From Hormiphora californensis (lineage: Eukaryota > Ctenophora > Tentaculata > Cydippida > Pleurobrachiidae): a DNA stretch of 64,000 bases. Positions 49,780 to 60,532 of this stretch are shown here, piece by piece. The notes beneath the pieces were generated by a model that ran no database searches, was not told where the DNA came from, and saw only the letters and a list, made by a program, of their open reading frames with translations. Numbering within the stretch: the first letter of the stretch is position 1; the number at the start of each line of letters is the position of its first letter. A program made the position numbers and the translations under genes. The stretch is from the NCBI GenBank assembly GCA_020137815.1, contig CM035357.1:3120528-3184527 (forward strand), in the 5' to 3' direction.

Positions 49780-50773
49780 GTGAGTATAAACAAAGAACCT
49801 TTTAATGAAATATGTCATATTTTAGCCGGCCTAGACATAATTAATTAAAACCTTTTTTAGCTTTGGTGTTAAAACCTTTTTTAGCTTTGGTACTCGAATA
49901 TTCTCTGTCAGTGTCATTCAATTCTACTAAAAACTTCTACACTAGATTCTATAGAAGTTCTAGATTGCAAGATTAATCAAACCTAGCTTTTTAATCAAAA
50001 CCTAGCCTTTTAAAATAATCTCATATTGAACATGACGGGCTCAATTAATTCATTAAAGCGATAAAAGATAGAAAAGAGATAGAGGGAAAGAGAGAAAGAT
50101 AGAGGGATAGAGAGAATGATAGAGGGATAGAGAGTGAAAGAACGTAATACTAATGGGGTAATAGAAAGAGTTCTGTTACACATACTGAAGTTCTCTGATA
50201 CAATGTTCTTTTTTTGACTCTACACTTCTCTCTTTGATACTTCTGCCACATCTTAGAGAGGGATGTGTCTCCCCATCTATCTCCCGATCGCAATACATAC
50301 ATATTACTTCTTTTGTTCGATCAATAAAGGAATGGAGTCAGCTTTTGATCCACCCCTATACTAGCTATATAACTTGCCTTGCTCGACCTTCTCTCCGCGC
50401 CCCATAAGAGTTTAATCAATTATTTATTATCTCTATCTCTCTTGTTCTCTCTTTATCTCTATCTAACTCTTTCTTTGATAGCCCTTCATTTATAACATTT
50501 TCATTATTGGTTCCTGTTAACTATCATCATATCGCTATTGTCAGACCCTAATGGGACCCTATTCGATATTCAACACCTATTTTAATATGTATGACAAATG
50601 AGTATAAAACAGCGAGGAAGGACAAAGCGCAACTCTGACCTTCACCCAGTCGATTTAAATAGGCTATTCGGCTAAGCGCGGGGTGGCCTTAATCATGTGC
50701 GTGATCTGAGTGACATATTCTGGATTCTATCTTTGACATGAACAGGGTCCAGTGACTTGGCCCGACAACAATT

Positions 50774-51575
50774 ATCACTGCGCTGGCAAGCGCAAAGGTT
50801 GCCATTCCCCCCCCCCCCTCAAAAAGCGCCGCCAGAAACGCAGTTATACGTTTTATGGGTGTTTGGCTGAAAATCCAGATTTCAGAAGGCTATAGCGTGG
50901 CTCCCTTTCATCCGTTTGACTTGAAATTTGGAATGTATACCCGGCTTGGGGTCTTTGACTCAAGTTCAAAATTTCAGGTCTCTATCTCATCTGGAACCGA
51001 AGTTACAGACAGGTCCCATTTTTCCTAAATTCAGTGTAACAGGCATGCGCGCACGCGCGCGCGCGCGTAGGAGAGACGCTTTTTATAAGTGAATGTGACG
51101 CCAAACGAAAAGAGATAGAGACTTCATCTTTTCACAGCTGGTAGATCTACTGGATGTGTGTGCATTAGTCGTAGTGGGGTCCCTTTTCATCGCCAGGAAC
51201 GTTCTACAGAACGTCTTAAAGTCGTCATTTTTCAGACTCCAACCAAAATTCTTTGAGCTCAATTTACACCCTGAAGACGGATTCTAATCGAAAATCGAAG
51301 ACTATATCATGGAAAGAGAATTGTCTGAACTTTCAGAAACTATATCGCGAATTTCGAAAACCAGACGTATAAGGGTCTTAAAACGCGTCTGAAGTGTTAT
51401 GACTGTTTAAAAATAGATATGACGATATGGGTTTTTTCGCCATAGCGGACTCAAATCTCATCCAGTCGATCTCAAACTTGGTCAGTATCTTTATCTAGGT
51501 AATCCCGATGATATGACGTTTTAATTGTGACGTCATGACGTCGTGACGTCATTTTATGACGTCAAAATGACGTCA
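50774..51575 (+). mobile_element. Repeat family D, longest plus-strand copy
   Basis: Starts ATCACTGCGCTGGCAAGCGC, has a GC dinucleotide tract (51047-51067) where other copies have tetranucleotide repeats, and ends in a cluster of TGACGTCA words (51515-51580). Confidence 0.7.
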
Positions 51576-51629
51576 AAAATGACATTTTTTCAACTTAGCG
51601 ATTCCATACTCTCCGTACCTGTTCTACTA

Positions 51630-52608
51630 CAGTCGGACCCCGATTTACCGGGCCCCGATTTACCGGAACCCCGATTTACCGGGAGGATTTCTTTCCCCCG
51701 ATTTTTTTTTGGAAAATTTTCGAAGTTTTCCCGGTTGGTAAACTTGCATTTGCAATTCGCTAGGTCTACTGGGGATCACGTATCGGTTCGTTTCAAACCT
51801 TCTAATTAGCGGCAGGACACGTGATAAGATGTACCGATTCGAAACACGATTCGAACGTGTCTGGTATAACTATACCTTAGAAAAATTTAACAACTTTTTT
51901 GCAAAATTTTACAGAATGATTGTCAATGCTTTGATCAATGCTCCCCGTAACTTTTTAGAGAAAAAGTTATTTTGAAATTTTGATACTTTCTCACTCTGCT
52001 TAGGGTGCCCAGATTCGGCATGGTATCACGTATCGGTTCGTTTCGAACCGTCTAATTAGCGGCAGGACACGTGATAAAATGCACCGATTCGAAACACGAT
52101 TCGAACGTGGCTGGTATACCTTAGAAAAATTTCATAACTTTTTTTTTGCAAAATTTTACAGAATCATTGTCAATGCTTTGATCGATGCTCCTCGTAAATT
52201 TTCAGAGAAAAAGTTATTCTGAAACTTTGATACTTCCTCACCCCGCTTAGGGTGCCCAGATTCGGCATGGTATCACGTATCGGTTCGTTTCGAACCGTCT
52301 AATTAGCGGCAGGACATGCGATAAGATGCACCGATTCGAAACACGATTCGGACTCGGTCGGGGTGGTTTACCTTAGAAAAAAATTTTTTTTTTGAATTTT
52401 TTAAATTTTCTATTTCTAATGACAGAAGCAATGATCATATTGTCATCAATAAATGTATACTATACAGTTAGAGGTGTCTTGGTATAGAATTTTTTGGACA
52501 AAAGTAGGATTTATGGGTCAAATATGCTCTACCCCGATATACCGGGCACCCCGATTTACCGGGCAAAATGGCTTCCCCCGAGGATCCCGGTAAATCGGGG
52601 TCCGACTG
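51630..52608. mobile_element. Tigger/pogo-like MITE, long divergent copy
   Basis: TA-flanked; termini CAGTCGGACCCCGATTTACC and GGGGTCCGACTG. It contains three copies of a roughly 235-base unit with ATCACGTATCGGTTCGTTTC and GCACCGATTCGAAACACGAT, all in one orientation. No coding capacity. Confidence 0.8.
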
Positions 52609-52631
52609 TACATCTAAATGGATAAAAAATC

Positions 52632-52793
52632 CAACAAATAGAAACACGTTGGTTTACAAACAAATGTTTCGATCTTGCGATCTCATCAGTGTAATTACAC
52701 TGTGTGATTACACTGTGTGATTACACTGATGAGATCGCAAGATCGAAACATTTGTTTGTAAACCAACGTGTTTCTATTTGTTGTACTATCTGC
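52632..52793. repeat. 162-bp palindrome
   Basis: CAACAAATAGAAACACGTTG and its complement at the tips. The centre has a triplet of TGTGATTACAC-like words. Confidence 0.9.
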
Positions 52794-52873
52794 TCTCGGT
52801 TCCACACCGATAGAGCTCTCTTGTGGCCTACTGAAACAACAATATTGGATAAAAAATCCCAAAAATGATGCAA

Positions 52874-53076
52874 ATTATACCAAAACTAATTAAAATTAGT
52901 AGGCCGGAAAGGTTGCCCTATGATTTGAGCTACCTTTGGCACCGGCACATTCCCTTTTGAAGATAGACGAAGCATCTGTACCCTGTCTGTACCCCGTGAA
53001 TGTTACGGTGGCAAAGGTAGCTCAAATCATAGGGCAACCTTTCCGGCCTACTAATTTTAATTAGTTTTGGTATAAT
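52874..53076. mobile_element. TATA-flanked MITE (family C)
   Basis: Inverted ends CCAAAACTAATTAAAATTAG of about 55 bases with TATA on both sides. The GGAAAGGTTGCCC part matches GGAAAGGTGGCCC of the copy at 20412-20668. Confidence 0.8.
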
Positions 53077-53224
53077 ATATATATATACATACTATTATAC
53101 AGCACAAAGAGAGAGAGGAGAAAGAGAGGCCCCCTTGGCCCTTATAACCCCCTTATAACTTATTATAATTTAAGTAAAGTGAGAGACATGGAAAAGAATG
53201 GGGCGAATAGTTGATGTTTAAGAA

Positions 53225-53242
53225 TTATTGGAGCTGTCCTCC

Positions 53243-53335
<93 letters not shown>
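53225..53335. repeat. (GA)n microsatellite
   Basis: About 45 GA units with a single GGA interruption. Confidence 0.95.
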
Positions 53336-53337
<2 letters not shown>

Positions 53338-53481
53338 GGACAACTATATTACTGCAACAGGTTAGTCATTATAGGCTGTGTTTTATTTTGTTTGACTGGG
53401 GATTAAAACAGTGGCACTTGTATAGTAGTTAAGTGGAGAAACGCTTTTCCAAAACGGTACGCAGACGCACCGTTTACGTAC

Positions 53482-53599
53482 CTTTACATGTTGCCCGAAT
53501 GATGGGAGTGATGAACTGGCAGATGAAGTTCATTTTAAGTAGACCGGGCCAGTTGTGGTGTACAAAGTTGATAATCAGTCCCTTGATATGGGATCCATC
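53482..53599 (-). CDS. TOP2: DNA topoisomerase II exon (DGSHIKGL)
   Basis: Minus-strand exon opening after CCCCAG with DGSHIKGLIINFVHHNWP, then FITPII, and ending AAAG|GTACGT in phase 1. This is the second half of the TOP2 metal-binding DxDxDGSH motif of the TOPRIM domain, which cuts and rejoins duplex DNA. The preceding exon (55521-55647) ends in phase 0 with ADQDV, so the joined motif is DQDVDGSH. The intron between them is 1.9 kb and holds a GPCR on the other strand. The intron-facing border of this exon is tandemly copied next to it. Further C-terminal exons were not found. Confidence 0.85.
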
Positions 53600-53855
53600 C
53601 TGGGGAGGGTGAGAGTCAGAGAGAGGGAGAGGGAGTGAGAGTGAGATAATCAGTCCCTTGATATGGGATCCATCCTGGGGAGGGTGAGAATCAGGGAGAG
53701 GGAGTGAGAGTGAGAGATCAGAGAGGGTGAGGGTGAGGGAGAGAGTGAGAGAGAGAGAGAGAGTGAGAGATCAGAGAGAGAGAGGGTGAGGGAGAGAGAG
53801 AGAGAGAGAGAGTGAGATATTCAGACCCTTGATATGGGAACCATCATGAATTGGG
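53577..53855 (-). repeat. Tandem copies of a TOP2 splice acceptor and exon start
   Basis: CAGTCCCTTGATATGGGATC (plus strand; intron AG plus the first eight codons of the DGSHIKGL exon) occurs at 53577 and 53651, and a worn form at 53821, separated by GA-rich GAGAGTGAGAGA sequence. Two or three possible acceptors are therefore present; only the one at 53599 is followed by the whole exon. Confidence 0.85.
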
Positions 53856-54071
53856 GGAGAGGGGATAATCTTCTGTGAGCTGAAGACGTGAAACACAGTG
53901 TTCTCGAAAGCTTCTGTCAATTTATTTGATTTAGTACCATTATATAATTGTCTATCTTGTTAATTCTGTGTTGTTGTTTTGTAAATACTCCTAACTTTTT
54001 GTGCCTTACGGAAAGAGGTTTCCACTAAACCTTCTAATTGATTTTCCAGTGAAAAAACTTGCTTTTTAGAC

Positions 54072-55164
54072 ATGGCAATTTTTAGTGAAGGAGGAACTTC
54101 AATTCCAGATTTTCCACTGATGATCTTCTTCATTCTGCTAGTCGTGAATGGAATTCCTCTCAACCTACTAGTACTGCGACACAACTACTGGAAAAAATCA
54201 TCAATCGCACGAAATCTTTACCTTGTGCTCGGCACTGTGGATCTCTTCACATGTCCCATCATTGGCATTGGTTTAGGCTGTCGGTCTTTGGAAACAGAAA
54301 GACCCAGACTGTTTTAACGACAGTACGCAGTCTGACATATGTGAAGATCAATATTATTACTACTTGAATCGAAATGGCACGTCAAGATGCTTAATTTACT
54401 CAATTGCATTTAGATCCGTCTATGAAGCTCCGCTTAGTATTACCAGTTATCTTATAGTAGCGAGATTCTTACAGATAAAATTCCCCTTTAGGGAGATACC
54501 ACGAAAAACTTTTTTCGGATCCCTCTTGGTCTGCCTTGGTATAACAACATTTGTGCAAGGGGTTTTTTCATTTTATGCCAGTTACTTTTCAGATTCGGTG
54601 TTCATAAACTATCTGAAATTTTGTTTCCCCGAAAGCGGGTTAAACATTTCAGGAATTTACATTTCTGCTTCGAGTGTAGAGGTGATATTGGCAGTACCCC
54701 GCTGGTGTTTCCAAAGTGTCGCCGTTATATGTGGAGCTCTGACTGTGTTGCATCTTTTCAAAATATTTTTAAACCCCGTCAGTAACAGCACTGTGCGGTC
54801 CCTTGGTAGTACACTAAGGGTTCTATTTATAAACGGTCTCAGTCTGTTGAGCTGTGTCTGTGTGATTGTTGCCGACCAATTGGTAATTAGAAACAAGGAT
54901 GAATTGAGTGCAACATCTATTGAGATAGAGATGCAGAGCAGATCTTTAAGTTTGATGATACTGCTATTTTATACCTATGCCATTCAGGGACCATTAAATT
55001 CATTTTTGAATCCAATAATTTATATCGCTATGAGTAGAGGATCTCTGTTTAAAAATGATAGTAACAAGAGAAGAAAAGTCGATGTCGGGAATCCAGTGTT
55101 TCGTGCTGCAGATACTGAAACTAGATTTGAAACTAGTATTATCTCTGTCAGAGCATTGGCCTGA
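54072..55164 (+). pseudogene. Intronless rhodopsin-like GPCR with one frameshift
   Basis: 54072-54317 gives TM1 (FPLMIFFILLVVNGIPLNLL) and TM2 (LYLVLGTVDLFTCPIIG, with the conserved Asp). A second frame, entered at about 54275, gives GLWKQKDPDCFND and then TM3 to TM7, with NPIIY as NPxxY. One single-base change near 54268-54280 separates the frames; apart from it the receptor is complete. The absence of introns contrasts with the 35-kb gene, so retroposition is possible, but I see no poly-A tail. It lies inside a TOP2 intron on the opposite strand. The stop codon comes from an inserted MITE. A sequencing or assembly error at one base cannot be excluded. Confidence 0.75.
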
Positions 55165-55224
55165 CCCACTCTCGTTCTTCACGCGGAGCAAGCGAAAACT
55201 GTGGTCAGAGCATTGGCCTGACAG
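55145..55224. mobile_element. Family E MITE providing a GPCR stop codon
   Basis: CTGTCAGAGCATTGGCCTGA at left and the complementary GGTCAGAGCATTGGCCTGAC with AG at right. AACTAGTATTA occurs close to both ends (55128-55138 and 55229-55239), probably related to the target duplication. The GPCR frame reads into the MITE and stops at its TGA, 55162-55164. Confidence 0.75.
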
Positions 55225-55520
55225 AATTAACTAGTATTAACTATTATCTCGTATCTCCAAAGCCAACTTCAATACTTAAAAGTTAGAATGTGGTGTAAAC
55301 CATCCGCTGCTGTGTATGATATTGTATTGCTGTTCTTATAAATTTCTAGCTATTGAGAAACCAAAAACTGTGTCTCTTGCGTGAGGGGTTAGAGGGGGGG
55401 GGGGTAATTAACCCACCCACTAATAAATAAATTAATTAACTCACCAATTAATTAACTCACCAATTAATTAACTCACCAATCAATTAACCCACTAATTACT
55501 TAATTAATTAATTGACTCAC
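55225..55520. other. Intronic spacer with AATTAATT repeats
   Basis: TOP2 intron. Poly-G (55394-55405) and four copies of ATTAATTAACTCACCA (55427-55520). Confidence 0.6.
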
Positions 55521-55647
55521 CACATCCTGATCCGCCATGATCATTATCTTCCCGTATCTCAGTGTCGCTATGTCAGCATCAGTCTGATATTTCTTGTTAT
55601 ACAGTACTTCAGCCCCAGGATCTTGTTAATTCGGCATTCTCCATAAT
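55521..55647 (-). pseudogene. TOP2: TOP2 exon with two one-base deletions
   Basis: Minus strand, after CTCAG: IMENAE, then (frame +1) INKILGLK, then (frame +1 again) YNKKYQTDADIATLRYGK and IMIMADQDV, ending at GTG|GTGAGT. Family members continue unbroken from IMENAEIN through LRYGKIMIMTDQD. Two missing bases, near GCCGAATTAAC and AAGTACTGTAT, break the frame. With them counted, the exon length would be a multiple of three, as the phase-0 borders need. Either this TOP2 is a pseudogene or the assembly has two indels. Confidence 0.8.
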
Positions 55648-55813
55648 CTGAGACGGTAATGAGTTGAGAACTCACTCTCCCTTTCTCTCTCGATATCTCA
55701 ATATCTTTCTCTATCTATATTTCTCAACCAACTAGAGAGAATGAAAGAACAAGTTGTCAGATGACAATAAAACTATCCAAGAGAAACACAAAATATTTCC
55801 TACTCTGTATCAC

Positions 55814-55954
55814 CTGTTTATGGGAGGCCTCCCGGACGTTCAGCATTTTACCCCGCAGCGGGAAGACCCCATACTTTTCCTTCCCAACCACGGCCAGCAC
55901 TGATACAGCAAAGGTCTTGGCTGAGTCACCCTCTGTTAGGATTAGGGTACAGTC
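55814..55954 (-). CDS. TOP2: DNA topoisomerase II exon (EGDSAK)
   Basis: Minus-strand exon between CTTAG and GTGATA, 47 codons in phase 0 at both ends. CTLILTEGDSAKTFAVSVLA holds the TOPRIM glutamate, and YGVFPLRGKMLNVREASHKQ follows, very close to animal TOP2. EGDSA and the later DxDGSH bind Mg2+ in the cleavage centre. It follows the SKLDDA exon through a 136-base intron. Confidence 0.92.
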
Positions 55955-56090
55955 CTAAGGGGAGTTGATTTGTTAGGGTGCAGTCTTGAGGGAGGAAGAG
56001 TGAGAGGTTACACAAGGGGGTGAACTGCTCCTAGAAAGGGTAAATGCATAATAATGTTTGGTTGAAATGATCATCCCAACAATAATTTAC

Positions 56091-56296
56091 CTTGCTCCTT
56101 GAAGTTCCAGCATCCTTCGCATCATCAAGTTTACTTTCACCCTTAATCTTACTGCCCTTCTTTCCCGCGCTTTTCTGCAGTTGTAGTTGCCGCTGTGATT
56201 TAGTAACCACCCAGTCCATAACGTAGTCCACAACACCAGTCTTCAAAGCTTCCTTCATAAACTTGTCAGAGGGTTCACAGGTCGATCCGAACTTTT
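56091..56296 (-). CDS. TOP2: DNA topoisomerase II exon (FGSTC ... KLDDAND)
   Basis: Minus-strand exon of 206 bases from CCCTCAG| to AAG|GTAAAT. It reads KFGSTCEPSDKFMKEALK, then IKGESKLDDAKDAG and TSRSK, matching the end of the TOP2 transducer region and the start of TOPRIM. It starts with two bases of a split codon and ends in phase 0, in step with the next exon at 55954. Upstream (N-terminal ATPase) exons were not found up to about 57 kb. Three worn copies of its first 40 bases lie directly upstream. Confidence 0.92.
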
Positions 56297-56359
56297 CTGA
56301 GGGTGAGAATGTTTTAACTATTAGATCACATCACTGATTAGAGAGACAAATCAGCGGTG

Positions 56360-56517
56360 AGTCTGATGGTTCACAGGTCGATCCGAACTTTTCTGGGGGT
56401 GGAGGTAAATAATTATCGGGAATAAACTTGTCAGATGGCTCACAGGTCGATCCGAACTTTTCTGGGGGTGGAGGTGGAAGTAAATAATTATCGACAATAA
56501 ACTTTTCTGAGGGTGGG
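56360..56517 (-). repeat. Tandem copies of another TOP2 exon start
   Basis: GGTTCACAGGTCGATCCGAA and CTTTTCTGAGGGTG (the first codons of the exon at 56296 with its acceptor) recur at about 56369-56402, 56424-56472 and, shortened, 56503-56517. Each retains an AG at the same place. Only the innermost copy continues into the full exon. Confidence 0.85.
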
Positions 56518-56667
56518 ATTATGATATTATTGGGGGTGAAGGTTTAGTGGAATTTGGGAGTGGGATGGTTCTAAGTTCCGGTGAATTTTATGGGTATAGT
56601 ATCCCGTGATAAAGCACGAAATACTTTGGCTACGTTCCCCATATCAATCTAACTATGTTATTTCTAG

Positions 56668-56787
56668 ATTGCAAGAGTTTTGGAGCAGTATCGGATGTTA
56701 AACTATTGGGTGTAGCAGACTTTTGTACACGATACGAGGATGTTACAAACTGTTCTACTATCGAAATAGAAGGAGAGTTTATCCCAG
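56668..56787 (+). CDS. LDLa-type gene, exon (cysteine-rich)
   Basis: After TTTCTAG the frame gives CKSFGAVSDVKLLGVADFC, then TNCSTIEIEGEFIP, ending CCAG|GTAGCA in phase 1. Cysteine-rich, one N-glycosylation-type NCS. The longer open frame to 56861 is read-through into the intron. It joins in phase to the next exon. Confidence 0.65.
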
Positions 56788-57051
56788 GTAGCAGTAGGAC
56801 CATTACGAACATCATAAACAACGGTGCCGGAACCCGTTTTGATTCTCAAGACCTAATCTAAGAGCCGCTCAGATGAGGCTTTTGAGAATCAGATCGGGCC
56901 GCCAGACAGTCATGAACTAACAGAACCTACCCCCAATCCCCCATCCGACTATAACTTACAGTGTAAAGAATGAACAATTCAAACTATAATATAAGTCCCC
57001 CGCCCCCCTATATAGAAAGATTGATGATGTAACGTATCCCTCCTCATATAG

Positions 57052-57186
57052 CGGACGAAGTGATATACAAGGAAGATAGAGACGGGGATGCAGGGTGGAT
57101 TGGGTGCCGAAATAACAAGTGGACCGATGAGACCCGTGTCTGTCGTCTAAACGATACCCTCAAGTGTGATGGTGTCTCACAATGTG
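57052..57186 (+). CDS. LDLa-type gene, exon
   Basis: ATATAG|CG ... TGTG|GTAATG, 135 bases, phase 1 at both ends. Reads DEVIYKEDRDGDAGWIGC, then LKCDGVSQC, an LDLa-like CDG...C core whose acidic part continues in the next exon. The donor is directly followed by a long (TTTG)n tract. Confidence 0.75.
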
Positions 57187-57342
57187 GTAATGTTTGTTTG
57201 TTTGTTTGTTTGTTTGTTTGTTTGTTTGTTTGTTTGTTTAATTGTTTGTTTGTTTGTTTGTTTGCTTGTTTGTTTGTTTGTTTGTTTGTTTGTTTGTTTG
57301 TTTGTTTGTTTGTTTGTTTGTTTGTTTGTTTGTTTGTTTGTT
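57187..57342 (+). repeat. (TTTG)n tract starting at a splice donor
   Basis: GTAATG then about 37 TTTG units with three one-base changes. Frames such as VCLFVCLF across it are artefacts. Confidence 0.95.
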
Positions 57343-57930
57343 AATCGATACGCAACCCGAAATGCGTCGTTTGGACCCCCTTCCCTCCCGGTGCTATTAG
57401 ATAAACTGAAAGCCATCTGCAGGCTGCAGTAGTAGTTACATGTGTTTGCTTGTTCGTTGTAACATATGCTACAATTTTATATTGCAGTGAGTGTAATTAA
57501 TCATATATATGTTCGGTCACATTTGGACATAACTACATTTGATCAAATTATGCTGTTTGGCAAGTAGTTAGTTGAGTTATCTAAATCAGAGAAATATCCA
57601 AAATCACGTACACTTTTGATTACATTCTACTTTTAATTACATTCTACTTTTGATTACATTCTAAACTTTAGGATTGGACAGTGGAATTAAGGCCAGAGGG
57701 GGGGGTCCGGGGTCTCTAAATGTCTCTCTCTCGTGCTATACTGGCTCGAAGATGTTCCATACCAGATCTTTAAGTCCCTCCCCCGCCATCCCCTTTCATA
57801 CTTGCTATACCTATACTGCAGATCGTACCTCATATTTCAAATTCAGAAATTACTTTCCCCCTTTTATTAATTACTTTCCCTTTAATTACTTTCCAGCTCC
57901 ACTGTATAACTATACAAACAACCATTTCAG
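57343..57930. other. Intron of the LDLa gene
   Basis: AT-rich intron with repeated TTTTGATTACATTCTAC (57615-57662) and TTACTTTCC words near the acceptor at 57930. No other exon seen. Confidence 0.55.
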
Positions 57931-57995
57931 ATACGGATGAATGTGATTGTGAAGTGGATGAAAACACAAACATCTTCCTCTGCCCTTCGGCACAG
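57931..57995 (+). CDS. LDLa-type gene, exon
   Basis: CATTTCAG| then DTDECDCEVDENTNIFLC and PSAQ|GTACTA. It completes the acidic LDLa end after CDGVSQC and adds a NIFLC segment similar to CSNVFLC of the 8-kb receptor. It starts in phase 1 and ends in phase 0, fitting its neighbours. Confidence 0.75.
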
Positions 57996-58550
57996 GTACT
58001 ATTATAACAGTGGTGTGTGGGGGTGGATGGTCTTCAATATAATAGGGGTATATCGAACCCAAATAGTGGTATTATATCTTGAAGTTCTAGAAATTTCAAG
58101 AGTTTTTGTTAGAACCATTTTGACCAATTTTTCGATGAGTTTTGATTAATTTGACGGAACCCGGTCATGACCAGTAATCGCAGGTCACGCAAAGACAGTG
58201 GGACACCCTGTAATTCTATTGAGTCGTTGACTCATACAGAACGTTCTAGAAAAACGTTCTAGTAGCCAACAAAAAAGCTGTCAACATTTTTAATGAAATT
58301 TCAAATTACCCCTCATCGCGATCAGCTCCCGTAATAGGGGTGACTTCGTAACCAACTATCAACCAATGTCTAACAAGAAAGTGCGCTTACCTTAAACTGT
58401 CGAGTGCTGTAAAACTTGGATCCATCGCATCCTATTCTCGCTCCGTGAGATCGATCTCGGTCGCTGCGCGACCTCGATCTCACTCAGGCATCAATGTGGC
58501 CAACTGTAAAACCCCTTGAAATCGTTCAGTATCCTCCGATAATGGAATAG

Positions 58551-58806
58551 GATATTCCACGCAGTAATAGCAGTTCCTCAATTAATAGATATCCCGCAGT
58601 AATAACAGTTCCTCAATCAATAGATATCCCGCAGTAATAACAGTTCCTCAATTAATAGATATCCCACAGTAATAACAGTTCCTCAATCAATAGATATCCC
58701 GCAGTAATAGCAGTTCATCAATTAATAGATATCCCACAGTAATAACAGTTCCTCAATCAATAGATATCCCACAGATATATCCCACAGTAATAACAGTTCC
58801 TCAATT
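58551..58806 (+). repeat. 35-bp minisatellite in LDLa gene intron
   Basis: About seven copies of ATATCCCGCAGTAATAACAG plus TTCCTCAATCAATAG, alternating CGCAG/CACAG and ATCAA/ATTAA. The array ends 25 bases before the next acceptor. Confidence 0.9.
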
Positions 58807-58830
58807 AACCCTATGTATCTTCCTGTGCAG

Positions 58831-58940
58831 GTAAAAGGAGAGGTGGTTAGTGGTGGTTGTATTACCGAGGGATTCCTGTGTAACGGTTACAGTCACTGTC
58901 AGTCTCATCACGATGAGATGTTGTGCTATGGAGTTCACGA
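58831..58940 (+). CDS. LDLa-type gene, exon with LDLa module
   Basis: TGTGCAG| to GA|GTAAGT. Reads CITEGFLCNGYSHCQSHHDE then MLC, an LDLa repeat with C-x-NG-x-x-HC and acidic D-E. The first codon is in phase 0, and two bases are left for the next exon. Confidence 0.85.
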
Positions 58941-59120
58941 GTAAGTTAATGTGTCATTTGTAAGTTAAAGTACTTTGTGCTAAGTAATGAAAGTACTTAG
59001 CACCAAGAGCTGTTAAAAAGAAAAAGTACTTAGTGTTGTGTCTGTATCTTATTCTGCAGAAACACATTTTCTGTCTGTATCTAGATCTCAAGTAATAGTA
59101 TCTCTCTCTCTCTCACAGAA

Positions 59121-59298
59121 AGATATGCAAACATGAGTATCATATATTAATGATATTTTATCTCCCATATCCCCCAATAGCTCACAAACTTTCTACAGTT
59201 TTTATAAAGATATGCAAACATGAGTATCATATATATTAATGATATTTTATCTCCCATATCCCCCAATAGCTCACAAACTTTCTACAGTTTTTATAAAG
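59121..59298 (+). repeat. 87-bp tandem duplication in intron
   Basis: AGATATGCAAACATGAGTAT to CAGTTTTTATAA is present twice, offset by 87 bases, with one AT insertion in the second unit. Confidence 0.9.
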
Positions 59299-59543
59299 TT
59301 TTGGTGAGAAAACTGAGGGTAGATGAATGATAACCTATTCTTGAGACCTCGGGCACGTCTTGGTTACAAAATAACCCCTCCCAGCGGGCACGAGGGTTGC
59401 GAGGGGTCATTTCTTAACCAAGGGCACATCACGCACTTATGTGTTCGCGACCAACTTGAGACAATTAACTTAGCCTAACCCCATTACAGGTGCTCTTAGA
59501 AGGCCAAGGGTTAGAACATAACAAACCTCACCTATCATTACAG

Positions 59544-59681
59544 GTGCGAGAAGGACGTCCAGTATGTTCCCAAATACCGAGTGTGTGATGGGTACTACCA
59601 CTGTGATAATTGGTCAGACGAAGACCCGGAAACGTGCCTTGAATACCAAGTCTCGGAGAAACGACCTCGGAAATATATCAG
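59544..59681 (+). CDS. LDLa-type gene, exon with LDLa module
   Basis: ATTACAG| to TCAG|GTTTGT. Reads CEKDVQYVPKYRVCDGYYHC then DNWSDEDPETC, a full LDLa module with the calcium-binding D-x-x-SDE pattern. Phases fit both neighbours. Confidence 0.88.
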
Positions 59682-60326
59682 GTTTGTGTACCCAAGCCTA
59701 GGGGATCCCTAGGGGAGTAGGGGGTCCCTAGATAGACGACACGCACGTCATTGCGAGAGACAGCGCAGGAGAGATGGAGCGGAAAAAGGGGACATGATCG
59801 TACCCAAGTTTGTAGTGTGGTTGTACCAACTCATTACCTGGGTAACATTCGGTATGACCGAAAAGTTCCCCTTTCCGGGTCCTTCACGAAAAACTTTGGA
59901 GTTTGGACCCAAGTTAGGACCGGTCCCAGCATCCGATAAAATTCATCTAATTAGAATATCTTTACCGTGATACGTTACATTCACAATTCAAATCAGGTGA
60001 GGGTGCTGAAAAATCTCAGTTGGCTGTTATCCAACCACTTCCAGATTTGATTCTGCATCACTTGAGCCACAGTACGCTACTTTGCTTACTTAGGACAATT
60101 CGCGAGAACTTATTAGATACAGTTTTTTAATATCAGTGCACCGATTTCGGCAACATTCTTGCAGCACCTATGTCAGAGATATCTCACTTTGGAATGGAAC
60201 AGAGTTAGCTCGGGAAGCCAGTGGACATGTACCACAAACCTAACTCACCATTTCCTAAACCCCAATCTCTTAAGCCCTACCTTTCCTAAACCCTACCATT
60301 CCTAACCCTATCCCATTAACACACAG

Positions 60327-60532
60327 GTGTCTTGATGAGAACGACAAGATTACAACAATTAAAACAACCAAAGTGTGTGATGGTACCCGGGACTGCTGGA
60401 AGACGTGTACCAATTACAGTGATGTGACCACGTGTGAGGAGTATAATGATGAGGGGGAGTGTGGGTTTACATGTGAGGGTGGAACCAAAATACCGGAGGA
60501 GTGGGTCTGTGATACTTACCCTCATTGTCCCT
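60327..60532 (+). CDS. LDLa-type gene, exon with LDLa-like modules
   Basis: ACACAG| to CCCT|GTAAGT. Reads KVCDGTRDCWKTCTNYSDVT, then CEEYNDEGECGFTCEGG and WVCDTYPHCP: one LDLa-like and one half module, rich in cysteine. Ends in phase 1. The last 10 bases with the donor are tandemly repeated downstream. Confidence 0.85.

Noticed and set aside
53490-53530. Plus-strand TFTCCPNDGSDELADE, looking like an LDLa fragment
   Set aside because: It is the antisense of the minus-strand TOP2 exon 53482-53599, which has splice sites and a long conserved match.
57166-57430. VCLFVCLF frames
   Set aside because: They are translations of the (TTTG)n microsatellite in an intron.
58551-58806. CRISPR-like array (35-bp repeats)
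   Set aside because: Units are directly contiguous with no unique spacers, in a eukaryotic intron; it is a minisatellite.
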